Positions 28,247 through 36,827 of a stretch of DNA of 64,000 bases are shown in pieces. The DNA comes from Nostoc sp. UHCC 0302 (GTDB lineage: Bacteria > Cyanobacteriota > Cyanobacteriia > Cyanobacteriales > Nostocaceae). The DNA lies in NCBI RefSeq assembly GCF_038096175.1, contig NZ_CP151099.1:994501-1058500 (forward strand), written 5' to 3'. Positions within the stretch are counted from its first letter, which is position 1; every line of letters begins with the position of its first letter. The position numbers and the translations under genes are program-made. The notes beneath the pieces were generated by a model that was not told the DNA's origin, did not search any database, and saw only the letters and a program-made list of their open reading frames with translations.

Positions 28247-28969
28247 TTATTCCCTATTCCCTAACTCTATATCGCTCAATTTCCACAGACCCAAACTTTT
28301 CTGTGGGTAGTCTTTTCTTTCAGTCGTTTTTTCATCAATGATTTCGAGCATATCGGGAAAGCTGTAAGGAGGTAATTGTAAATCGATTGCTCGCCAATCA
28401 CCCGTAACAATATTTTTGTTTTCAAGTATTCCCGGATAAGTTGTAGTTAAAAGGTATTTAGAATTACTTTTTTTAAAGTTTTTAATTACAGCAAGAGCAT
28501 CTTTAAATGAAAGATGTACTAGACAATCTCTACAGAAAATCAAATCGGCTTGAGGAATTTCATCTGTTGCTAAATCGAGATTGATAAATTCTCTAAATTC
28601 GTTACCATAACTACGTTGATTTGCAGTAATTAAGTCGGCAACAATATCACATCCAATGTATTTTTCTATATTCAGTTGTGCTTCTTTTAACCAATAAAAA
28701 TCACCACAAGGAGCATCGAGCATTGTTTTGACATTAAGTTTTTCCAGCAATACTGGTATTTTTTTTATGATGACCGATGTTTGCTGAAGATTAGATCCTC
28801 TGCCAGAAATAGATTCGCGATCGCCCCACCTATTACGATAATATATATCATTAAAAACTTCTTTTCTGTTTTTACCTCGAAACGATAAAAGCATTAATTC
28901 ATATTGCAAATTAAATGACAGATAATCAAAGAAAGATTTGATAGGATGTAAAATAGTATTTTTGCTCAT
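28247..28969 (-). CDS. Class I SAM-dependent methyltransferase
   Basis: This 240-residue protein has the Rossmann motif I TMLDAPCGDFYWL, motif II near YIGCDIV, and DLIFCRDCLVHL. It resembles small-molecule methyltransferases acting on sugars or peptides. The upstream ~60 residues are unusual and may form a lid. It lies between the carbamoyltransferase and MBOAT genes in a run of tailoring genes, so methylation of the product is likely. Acceptor unknown. Confidence 0.8.
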   Translation of the reverse strand: MSKNTILHPIKSFFDYLSFNLQYELMLLSFRGKNRKEVFNDIYYRNRWGDRESISGRGSNLQQTSVIIKKIPVLLEKLNVKTMLDAPCGDFYWLKEAQLNIEKYIGCDIVADLITANQRSYGNEFREFINLDLATDEIPQADLIFCRDCLVHLSFKDALAVIKNFKKSNSKYLLTTTYPGILENKNIVTGDWRAIDLQLPPYSFPDMLEIIDEKTTERKDYPQKSLGLWKLSDIELGNRE

Positions 28970-28999
28970 AGTTTTTAATGGGAAAAATTTTAAAGAGAA

Positions 29000-30535
29000 T
29001 CAAAACTGAAAGTAGACAAAGGGTTGAGGATTGATTGCTGCAAACCGAAGTATGGTTGAAACTAAAACACCATAGAAAACGGCAAAGCTCCATTTAGGAA
29101 TTTTCTGCCACCAATCAGCGAACCAACCTTTATAGGCTGCCCAGTGCATAATAATTAAAGGTACAAAAATCCATCCAGTTTGAATATTTATGTTTTGAGA
29201 GCCAGGAGAATCCAGGAATAAAAAGGATTTCTCCACTCGTATAATACTGCTGATATCATTATCCCGAAAGAAGATTGCAGACGCACAAAACCAATAAAAC
29301 GTGAGGGGGATACCTACGATATTTCTAAGGGTCTGGAATTGCTTATAGGGAGCAATCCAAGATGACCATTTTTTATGGACAATTAAAGCAATTCCATGCA
29401 ATCCTCCCCAAGCGACAAAATGCCAAGCAGCACCATGCCAGAATCCAGAGGTAAGCATCAAAATGAGAAGATTTCTGTACCCAAAAAGTTCTGTGCGTTC
29501 AGCTTTTGGTCGCCTTCTCATTAAAGGGATGTAAATATAGTCTCGCAGCCAGGTGAAGAGGGTAATGTGCCAACGTTGCCACAACTGAGTGATATTGCTG
29601 GAAAAGTAGGGAAAATTAAAGTTGAGAGGTAGCTTGTATCCAAGTAAACCTGCACAGGCGATCGCCATATCTGAATAGCCAGAAAAGTCGCAGTATACTT
29701 GTATAACGAAAGCAATCACAGCAATCCAACAACTTAAGGCGGTATAAATCTCTGGATTCGTGAAATACTGGTCTACTAAAGGAGAAAGATTATCTGAAAT
29801 ACAAGCTTTCTTAAAATATCCCACCAAGAAAAGCGTTAAACATCCCCGAAAATCAACATCATTTAAATTTTTCGGGGTTAGTAGTTGAGGCAGAAAAGTA
29901 GATGCGCGGACAATAGGCCCTGCAACCAATTGAGGGAAAAAAGATACAAATAGAGAAAAATCCCAAAAACTTCTCACAGGTTTGACTTTACCCAGATACG
30001 CATCAATTGAATAGCTCAGAGTTTGAAATGTGTAAAAGCTAATGCCTGCTGGGAGAATAATTTCTAGAGTTTGAACACTTATGGTTAGCCCCAAAAAACT
30101 TAATAAGTTTGAGGCAGAGTCAACGAAAAAGTTATAGTATTTAAAAAATCCTAATAATCCTAAATTTACTACTAAACTGAGTACTAACCATGCTTTGCGC
30201 TGCTGCTGATTGAGTGGTTTACTCAGCAGCACATCCCAAGAAAATATATTTATCCATCTGTTCTTTGTTTCTCCGTTATTTACTACCTCACTTGTTTTAA
30301 TTTCTTGTTCTACTGTTGAACCATCGACCTGTGGTCTAGATAGCATCAAACCGACAAAGTAATCAATCACTGTCGAAAGTAAAAGTAGGGAAAGAAAGCG
30401 CCAATCCCAAGCACCGTAAAAAATATAACTACAGATTAGCAACCAAGCTTTACGGTGATTGTGTTTCTGTAAAGTCCAGTAAACACAGAAAATAATAATA
30501 AAGAAAAAGATAAAACGAAATTCTGTAAAAACCAT
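29000..30535 (-). CDS. MBOAT O-acyltransferase (AlgI-like)
   Basis: The ~511-residue polytopic membrane enzyme transfers an acyl group to a hydroxyl. Characteristic AlgI blocks are YTFQTLSYSIDAYLGK, ITLFTWLRDYIYIPL, and the histidine motif SGFWHGAAWHFVAWGGLHG. The first Met of the core is at 30535; the frame extends to a TTG eleven codons earlier. Its partner is the SGNH-like protein ending 34 bases upstream, as in alginate and cell-wall O-acetylation pairs. In suomilide a short-chain acyl ester is present on the glycoside, so this pair could add it. Confidence 0.85.
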   Translation of the reverse strand: MVFTEFRFIFFFIIIFCVYWTLQKHNHRKAWLLICSYIFYGAWDWRFLSLLLLSTVIDYFVGLMLSRPQVDGSTVEQEIKTSEVVNNGETKNRWINIFSWDVLLSKPLNQQQRKAWLVLSLVVNLGLLGFFKYYNFFVDSASNLLSFLGLTISVQTLEIILPAGISFYTFQTLSYSIDAYLGKVKPVRSFWDFSLFVSFFPQLVAGPIVRASTFLPQLLTPKNLNDVDFRGCLTLFLVGYFKKACISDNLSPLVDQYFTNPEIYTALSCWIAVIAFVIQVYCDFSGYSDMAIACAGLLGYKLPLNFNFPYFSSNITQLWQRWHITLFTWLRDYIYIPLMRRRPKAERTELFGYRNLLILMLTSGFWHGAAWHFVAWGGLHGIALIVHKKWSSWIAPYKQFQTLRNIVGIPLTFYWFCASAIFFRDNDISSIIRVEKSFLFLDSPGSQNINIQTGWIFVPLIIMHWAAYKGWFADWWQKIPKWSFAVFYGVLVSTILRFAAINPQPFVYFQF

Positions 30536-30569
30536 ATTTATGCTAATGGGTAAATTAACTTCTACCAAA

Positions 30570-31742
30570 TCAATTCTGACTTATAGATATAGGCGATTGA
30601 TTATATATTTCATTTTGAGATAATTTAAGATGCTCAAAAAACTCTGCTGCCAAAGCGCGTGTAAATTCTTGAGCGCCTTGGTGATTTAAATGCCTACCAT
30701 CAGCTCGGTAGTCGAGTTCATACAAAGTGGCGAAAGTATTAGGATCATTAAAAGCAAATAGGTTTGAAATATATCCTAAATCGTAAGCTCTCGCAATAGA
30801 ATAATGGTCGGCGTCAGAATCTAGAATTGGAGGAATAAAAAAGATAGGTACAATTTTATTCATACTAAAACTCTCCGAATTCTCAATTCTAGAAACAATC
30901 TTCTTAATCATTTTAATTCCATAAGAATTAATTAGATGTGTAGATGTGTCGTTTGACTGTAAAACTCCTAATTTTGCTTGTGCTAATCTCTGTTGATAAC
31001 TCTCCAAATAATTCAATTGAAAGCTTTTTTTCAATTTTTCACTATCTTTCATCCAATCCATTGCATAATATCCAGCTTCCTCTACTAATTTGTCGTTATT
31101 AGAAACTACTGTTGGTAATCCGTATGATGCTAATTTCTCTGCTTTTTGCTGCCAATAATTAGAGAAGTGACCAATACCTAGCCATCGATAGAGAAAGCTG
31201 ACAGAGTTTGCATAAAATCCACTAATCTTATCTTTTAAACTATAGTTTGTTTCAGCAATTAAATGAAAATTTTCTATGGTTTTAATAGGGGTATGCCAGT
31301 AAACATTTTTAGGCGCAGTTGGTGCATTTTCCATAAAATTGTTAACTAAGCAGTCTAAAAATACCCATTTTAATTTTGCTGGTTTTAAAGCTAAAGTTTT
31401 TTGTAAATAGAAATCCATTTCAACTATATTTGCTGCCATAATTCCAAAGTTGAAAGACTTGATATTATTTCCATTTGCTGCCATTGTTTCATCGAATATT
31501 TTGGGGATAACTCCTTGATAAGTGGTACTGGACCCAAAAAAAATAACATCATAATCATCTTTGTGTTTAGCAAAATACTGAAATTTAGTACTGACATCAT
31601 CAAGATTTTGAGGAGTATTAGAAGAGGGTAAAATTGTATTGATTAATCCAGCAGTCGATATCAAAGCAATTATAAAAATTATGCTATAAAAAAATATAAC
31701 TACTGGTTTTGGTATGCTTGTTTTCCAAATATATACATTCAT
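30570..31742 (-). CDS. SGNH-like partner protein of the MBOAT enzyme
   Basis: The 390-residue protein has an N-terminal membrane helix (about residues 13-33) and a periplasmic SGNH-like domain. The serine block is FFGSSTTYQG and the distal block is RADGRHLNHQGAQEF, providing Asp-x-x-His. AlgX- and AlgJ-type partners of MBOAT enzymes have this layout and complete acyl transfer outside the membrane. It directly precedes the MBOAT gene on the same strand. Confidence 0.7.
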   Translation of the reverse strand: MNVYIWKTSIPKPVVIFFYSIIFIIALISTAGLINTILPSSNTPQNLDDVSTKFQYFAKHKDDYDVIFFGSSTTYQGVIPKIFDETMAANGNNIKSFNFGIMAANIVEMDFYLQKTLALKPAKLKWVFLDCLVNNFMENAPTAPKNVYWHTPIKTIENFHLIAETNYSLKDKISGFYANSVSFLYRWLGIGHFSNYWQQKAEKLASYGLPTVVSNNDKLVEEAGYYAMDWMKDSEKLKKSFQLNYLESYQQRLAQAKLGVLQSNDTSTHLINSYGIKMIKKIVSRIENSESFSMNKIVPIFFIPPILDSDADHYSIARAYDLGYISNLFAFNDPNTFATLYELDYRADGRHLNHQGAQEFTRALAAEFFEHLKLSQNEIYNQSPISISQN

Positions 31743-31812
31743 TGTCAGGTTACCTTGAAAATAAATTATTTATTTCTCACGCAGACGCGCGGAGGCGCAG
31801 AGAGAAAAAAGT

Positions 31813-32799
31813 CTAATTTTTAGAGGAAGTTAAAATTGATGTATTATTATTTCTTTGGATGTAAAACTCGCTAGTGAGAATGGCTGGATATTTTGCAGTT
31901 TCATTTGCACCTAAACAACTCTGAGGATAGGCAATTTCGGCATCGTTATTAGGAGACGCAAAAAAAGCAAAGGAGTATCTTGGTTGGATGTGTTGGGATG
32001 CATACGGTATGGCAACTTGGTGTTTTGTGGCATACACTTTATCGTTCGTCCATCGCTGTAAAATTTCTCCTGCCATGACGACAACAGTATCAGGAATTAA
32101 AGGAACTGGAACTCGCTCTCCAGCTTTGGTACAAATTTCTAAACCTTCTACTTCATGCTGAAATACATAAGTGATAGTATTTCCATCTGTGTGTTCTCCT
32201 AGGCGAATATTTTGGGATTGCGGAAGTTCAGATGCACCAGGATAGTGATGCAAACCCATAGCATGATTTTGTTCAGAATGTAGCTCGGCAAAATAGGATT
32301 CTGGCAGTTTCAAAGCAATGGCTAGGGCTTCAAGAACTTTCAGTGTACTTGCATGACAAGCTGCAAAAAATTGCAACATCACTTCCCGAAACTCAGGTTG
32401 ATTCTGTAGCCATTGGTTCGGTTGGTGAAAAGGATGATCTAGCTTATCTAATTCCTCTGGTTTCATTTCTCTACCAAAATAAAACTGTTCGCTGAGTATG
32501 CTTGACATCCCCACAGGGATATATCCTCGATGACATTTTTCTGTTAAAGCTATCTGTTTCTTCTCTTCTAACGGCAGTGCAAAAAAACTCTTGGCTTGAG
32601 CGAATGCTTGAGCAATCAAAGTTGTGGGAACATCATGATTTTTTAGGTAGAAACATCCTATTTCCTGTAAAGCACTGGCGATTTGATTAGCAATTAATTC
32701 TTTAGCAATCGTGTCACCAACTAAAAATAGATGTAAGTCAATAACAGGAATCTGTGTTGAAATAATAGGCTCTTTTGAAAGTTCGTTAATTGATAGCAT
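31813..32799 (-). CDS. 2OG-Fe(II) oxygenase, isopenicillin-synthase-like (paralogue 3)
   Basis: This is a third family member (328 residues). Ligands are H-x-D in LGEHTDGNTITYVF, H in YATKHQVAIP (His-Gln instead of His-Arg), and Arg-x-Ser in PRYSFAFF. The aromatic or small residue after H-x-D differs from the other copies (Gly-Asn rather than Trp/Leu/Tyr-Gly), so its substrate may differ. It follows paralogue 4 after a 72-base gap. Confidence 0.88.
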   Translation of the reverse strand: MLSINELSKEPIISTQIPVIDLHLFLVGDTIAKELIANQIASALQEIGCFYLKNHDVPTTLIAQAFAQAKSFFALPLEEKKQIALTEKCHRGYIPVGMSSILSEQFYFGREMKPEELDKLDHPFHQPNQWLQNQPEFREVMLQFFAACHASTLKVLEALAIALKLPESYFAELHSEQNHAMGLHHYPGASELPQSQNIRLGEHTDGNTITYVFQHEVEGLEICTKAGERVPVPLIPDTVVVMAGEILQRWTNDKVYATKHQVAIPYASQHIQPRYSFAFFASPNNDAEIAYPQSCLGANETAKYPAILTSEFYIQRNNNTSILTSSKN

Positions 32800-32871
32800 C
32801 GTTAAAAATGAGTGGAGTTATAAATTCAATTTCGTAGTATGCACTTTAGTGTATACTACAAACAAAAAGGT

Positions 32872-33846
32872 CTATTTTTTCTCCGATGTATAGCTTCCTG
32901 TAGCGACTTGATTGATATATTCATGAGTGCGAATTGGTGGATAGTTGGGAGTTGCGTTTGCTTTTACGCAACTTTCTAAGCAAGTAATTTCGGCATCGTA
33001 ATCGGGAGACTCAAAATAGATAATCGAGTACCTGGGATTACTAGGGAATTGGGAAGGTAGAGGAACTCGATGTTTGGTGGCGGGAAACTTATCGTTTGTC
33101 CAGCGCTGCATTAAATCTGCAAGGATAACTAGAACTTTACCAGGGATGAAGGGGGCTGCAATCCATTCTCCAGCATCGTTGCAAACTTCTAGTCCAGCTG
33201 TTTGATCTTGAAATATTAAGGTGATACTGCCGTAATCTGTATGTTCAGCAAACCGCGTCTCGCCAGGGGAGGGGGGTTGTTGTAGAGATGGATAGTGATT
33301 GATGGAGGTGTTGAAGTTGCGCTCAATATGGAAATCAGTAAAGTAGGACTCTGGTAGTTTTAAGGCGATCGCTAACGCTTGTAAAATACTAAAAGACGCA
33401 TCACGACAAGTTGTAAAAAATTCCAATAGCACTTGGCGAAACTCTTTTTGGTTTTCAGGCCATCGATTCGGTTCACCAAAGCCTTGGGTAGTTACACCCG
33501 CTTCATCATTTGCAACGTCTAAACCAAAATTGAATGCTTCTAGTAATACCCGCTCTTTACCACGAGCAACATAGCCTCGACTCGTCCCAGGAACTAGGCG
33601 TACTTGGTCTTTTTCCTCTTGTGGTAATGCAAAAAAACTCTGCGCTTGAGCAAATACTTGATCAAGTAAGGTATGAGGTACACAATTTTCGAGGTAAAAA
33701 CATCCAATTTCTTGAATAGCACACGAGATTTGATTGGCAACTGTTTCCTTAGCAGCAATATCACCCACCATAAACGGATGGAAATCAATGATGGGAATTT
33801 GTGTGGAAACAATTACTTGGGGTTCACGTTCTTTGATTGGGTTCAT
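32872..33846 (-). CDS. 2OG-Fe(II) oxygenase, isopenicillin-synthase-like (paralogue 4)
   Basis: The fourth member is 324 residues long. Ligands are H-x-D in FAEHTDYGSITLIF, H in PATKHRVPLP, and Arg-x-Ser in PRYSIIYF. It shares the start STQIPIIDFHPFMVGD with paralogue 2, including the 'VGD' turn, pointing to recent duplication. Two of the four copies lie on each side of the carbamoyl, acyl and lectin block. Confidence 0.88.
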   Translation of the reverse strand: MNPIKEREPQVIVSTQIPIIDFHPFMVGDIAAKETVANQISCAIQEIGCFYLENCVPHTLLDQVFAQAQSFFALPQEEKDQVRLVPGTSRGYVARGKERVLLEAFNFGLDVANDEAGVTTQGFGEPNRWPENQKEFRQVLLEFFTTCRDASFSILQALAIALKLPESYFTDFHIERNFNTSINHYPSLQQPPSPGETRFAEHTDYGSITLIFQDQTAGLEVCNDAGEWIAAPFIPGKVLVILADLMQRWTNDKFPATKHRVPLPSQFPSNPRYSIIYFESPDYDAEITCLESCVKANATPNYPPIRTHEYINQVATGSYTSEKK

Positions 33847-33968
33847 TGTTAAAAAATTTCTCTTTAATGTTGTCTAACTGACTTGAAAACACTTGTTGAC
33901 TTAGTATCTTAGTGGTAAAAACTTTTTGAACCACAAAGACACAAAGAAAAGCAGTTCATAATAGCTAC

Positions 33969-35759
33969 TTAATTATTGACAGGATTGGTTTTAAGTTCAT
34001 AAACATTCCAAAATGTTCCTTGTAAAGCAGAGTGTTTGACGCCGTGAATACGATTTCGCACAGATACCATTGATAACGAGTTCACTAGAGAAATAAACGG
34101 TAAGTATTCCTGACTCAGCTTTTGAGTTTCTGCATAAATTTGTTTTCGTTGTGCTTCATTTGCTGCTGCACCTTGAATGTAGAGATCATCAATCTTTTGT
34201 TCCCAATCTGCTACCTGCTGTCCAGTAATCGGTATTTGTCCGGCTTGGGGGTGGCGGTTAAAAAAATGCCAGTTCCCTTTCGTAGACCAAATATTTACTG
34301 CTTCGTTGGGTTCTACCGTCATTGGGAAACCATCAATAATCTGACAATCCCAATCCAGACGATTTGTTAACTTATCTACAACCAATCCCACTGCAATTAA
34401 ATTCAAATCTACCTGAATTCCTATCTGGCTCAAATCGTCTTGAATTAAAGGAGCCATGTTTTGCAACACCTTATTACCAACATTAGCGGTGAGCGTAAAC
34501 CGGACTCGATTCCCATTGCTATCGAATAACTCACCTTGATTGTTGTATCGAAAACCTGCTTTGAGAAGTAATGTTTTTGCCTTCTCTTGGCTATAGTTGT
34601 AGACTGGTAAACCTGCTTGCTGAGAAAGATAGTAAGGACTTTGCACTGCGATGGGTGAATTTTGCAGCGCTCCTACGCCTGCAAATAGGTTGTTGATCAT
34701 ACGCGGGCGATTGATGCTATAAGCAACGGCTTGACGGAATGCTACTGTATTGAACCAGCGAGATTTAATCGGATTAACTAAAGGCTGACCATTTCTAAGT
34801 CCCGTATTTAAATTAAACATCATCGCTGTGGTTCCTGTTTGAGAACCGCCGTTATAAATTGTGAATTTCCCCCTTTTTTCTTCTCGTTTCAATAATGAAA
34901 AATAGTTAGGATTTACCTCAATAAAATCAAGTCCTCCAGAACGAAATTGAATTAACGCTGTATCATTATTACTAACCGTATTTAGAACAATGCGCTCAAT
35001 ATAGGGCTGAGTATGACTTTGAGTATCTTTACGCCAGTAATAGGGATTTTTACGAAAAGTTATTCGCTCGCTTGGAATATAAGATTCTAATTTATAAGCA
35101 CCGTTACTAACAATTTGATTGGGTGGAGTATTTGTTCCCCAGATTGAGAGAAATAGCGGTCTACCTGTGGAGTCTTTTGTGGTAATGCTGGAGCGCAAAA
35201 TGTGAGCAGGTAAAATTTCTAATTTTGTCGTGCGAAGAAAGGGAGCAAAAGGTTCTGGAAGGGTAAATTCAACACGCCAATTATCTAATTTTTTTACTGT
35301 AGGAAAACTGCGAGTTTTACCTATTTGCAAAAAATCTTTGGCATAAGAAGGAATAGCAGGATTCGTATAAATATCTTTATAAGTAAACACTACATCATCA
35401 GCAGTTAGCGGTTTACCATCTGACCATTTCAGCCCTTTCCTCAGTGTAAAAATAATTCGCTTTTGGTCTTCAGAAATCTCCCACGATCGCGCTAAGGCTG
35501 GTTTAATTTCTCCTTGACCATTTTCACGAATTAATCCTTCATAGAGGAAAGTCAAAACTCCTACTCCCTGCTCCATCAACTGAGGATTAAAGGTGTTGGG
35601 TTCGACAGAACTACTAACGATGATTTGAGATCCGGCTACTGCTTTGTAAATCAAGTTAGTTTGGAAGCAACTAACTAGGACAAACGCCAGGATAAATCCG
35701 ATGAGAGCTGGCGCTTGTCGACGACGGCGGATAGCAGTAAGTGTGATCAATCTTCGCAT
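33969..35759 (-). CDS. ABC transporter substrate-binding protein, family 5 (peptide-binding)
   Basis: This 596-residue extracytoplasmic binding protein belongs to the oligopeptide/dipeptide SBP_bac_5 family. It begins with a basic stretch and a hydrophobic helix ending LVSC, a plausible lipobox, so it should be a membrane-tethered lipoprotein. Core blocks are TFNPQLMEQGVGVLTFLYEGL and WSDGKPLTADDVVFTYKDI, and a C-terminal dipeptide-binding pattern follows. No matching permease or ATPase genes are next to it. Uptake of peptides or retrieval of the product is possible. Confidence 0.85.
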   Translation of the reverse strand: MRRLITLTAIRRRRQAPALIGFILAFVLVSCFQTNLIYKAVAGSQIIVSSSVEPNTFNPQLMEQGVGVLTFLYEGLIRENGQGEIKPALARSWEISEDQKRIIFTLRKGLKWSDGKPLTADDVVFTYKDIYTNPAIPSYAKDFLQIGKTRSFPTVKKLDNWRVEFTLPEPFAPFLRTTKLEILPAHILRSSITTKDSTGRPLFLSIWGTNTPPNQIVSNGAYKLESYIPSERITFRKNPYYWRKDTQSHTQPYIERIVLNTVSNNDTALIQFRSGGLDFIEVNPNYFSLLKREEKRGKFTIYNGGSQTGTTAMMFNLNTGLRNGQPLVNPIKSRWFNTVAFRQAVAYSINRPRMINNLFAGVGALQNSPIAVQSPYYLSQQAGLPVYNYSQEKAKTLLLKAGFRYNNQGELFDSNGNRVRFTLTANVGNKVLQNMAPLIQDDLSQIGIQVDLNLIAVGLVVDKLTNRLDWDCQIIDGFPMTVEPNEAVNIWSTKGNWHFFNRHPQAGQIPITGQQVADWEQKIDDLYIQGAAANEAQRKQIYAETQKLSQEYLPFISLVNSLSMVSVRNRIHGVKHSALQGTFWNVYELKTNPVNN

Positions 35760-35791
35760 AGTTGTACTCTCGGAAACTTCTTTTACCTACC

Positions 35792-36568
35792 CTACATAGC
35801 GCTGTATCCACCATCCACCATCAAAATTTCCCCCGTCACATAAGAAGCTGCTTCAGACGCAAGAAATATCACTGGGCCGATGAGTTCCTCTGGTTTACCG
35901 CGTCGTTGCATAGGAATCACAGCACTCAAATGTTGCTGATCTTCTTGTGGCGATCGCCTAAATGTTTCAGTACCTTCCATAATGTTGTCGATATACCCAG
36001 GAGCAAAAGCATTGACACGAATCTGATGATCTGCCCATTCCAGTGCAAGCGATCGCACTAGTAAATTTACCCCTCCTTTTGATGCTGTATAAGCCGCCGA
36101 ACCACTGATTCCCACTACACCGCCAATGGAAGAGTTCATAATAATTGAGCCGCCTGTCCCTTGTTCAATCATTTGTCGAGCCGCCAGTTGAGCGCAGTGA
36201 AAGTATCCTTTCAGATTGACGTTGATGATGTTATCCCACTCTAATTCTTCTAAGACAGCCGCCGATTTAATGATGTCAATGCCGGCATTACACACCATAA
36301 TGTCAAGCCTGTGATAGTGCGCCACAGCTTGCTCAATTAGGTGTAAACAATCTTGGCGATTTCTGACATCGGTAGGAATTGCGATCGCTTCGCCTCCACC
36401 TGCTTGAATCATTTGTGCAGTTTTTTCTGCTTCGGTTGCTTTAATATCAGCAATTACAACCTTTGTGCCTACAGATGCTAATCCTTGAGCGATCGCTCTG
36501 CCGATACCTCGTGCAGCTCCGGTGATAATGGCAACTTTACCTGTTAGGTCAAAAAGGGAGGATTCCAC
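35792..36568 (-). CDS. Short-chain dehydrogenase/reductase (SDR)
   Basis: The 258-residue classical SDR binds NAD(P) through TGAARGIG and has the catalytic Ser in MNSSIGGVVG, Tyr and Lys in YTASKGG, and the PGYIDN region, then a normal end. Its full active site makes it able to reduce a ketone or oxidise an alcohol. BacC-like reductases act with BacA and BacB homologues in making the Choi precursor, so this may be the working reductase of the pathway. The other SDR in the cluster lacks key residues. Confidence 0.85.
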   Translation of the reverse strand: MESSLFDLTGKVAIITGAARGIGRAIAQGLASVGTKVVIADIKATEAEKTAQMIQAGGGEAIAIPTDVRNRQDCLHLIEQAVAHYHRLDIMVCNAGIDIIKSAAVLEELEWDNIINVNLKGYFHCAQLAARQMIEQGTGGSIIMNSSIGGVVGISGSAAYTASKGGVNLLVRSLALEWADHQIRVNAFAPGYIDNIMEGTETFRRSPQEDQQHLSAVIPMQRRGKPEELIGPVIFLASEAASYVTGEILMVDGGYSAM

Positions 36569-36827
36569 AATTATTTTTCCAGTTTGAATTAGAGTGATTT
36601 TAAAATGAACAGGACTTTAGGAATAATACGAACCGCAGAGGCACAGAGAACGCAGAGGAAAGAGTTTGAGGGAGTTTTTGTGTTATTAATAATAAGTTTT
36701 CTTTCGCTATTATCAATTGAATATTAATATTTTATTGAGTTGTGTAGCAGTTCTGAATTATTCATTAAAATCTCTATTTAGCCTTCTCTCTGCGTCTCTG
36801 CGGTTAGTTTAAATCATTTTACTATTA
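36569..36827. repeat. Spacer with CGCAGAG-type degenerate repeats
   Basis: Two copies of a repeat related to AACCGCAGAGGCACAGAG lie at 36631-36664 and, inverted, at 36783-36807. Similar copies occur at 31778-31807 and 41873-41903, and looser ones at 19366-19402, 22241-22273 and 33929-33955. They mark many gene boundaries in this cluster. No gene is present. Confidence 0.75.
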
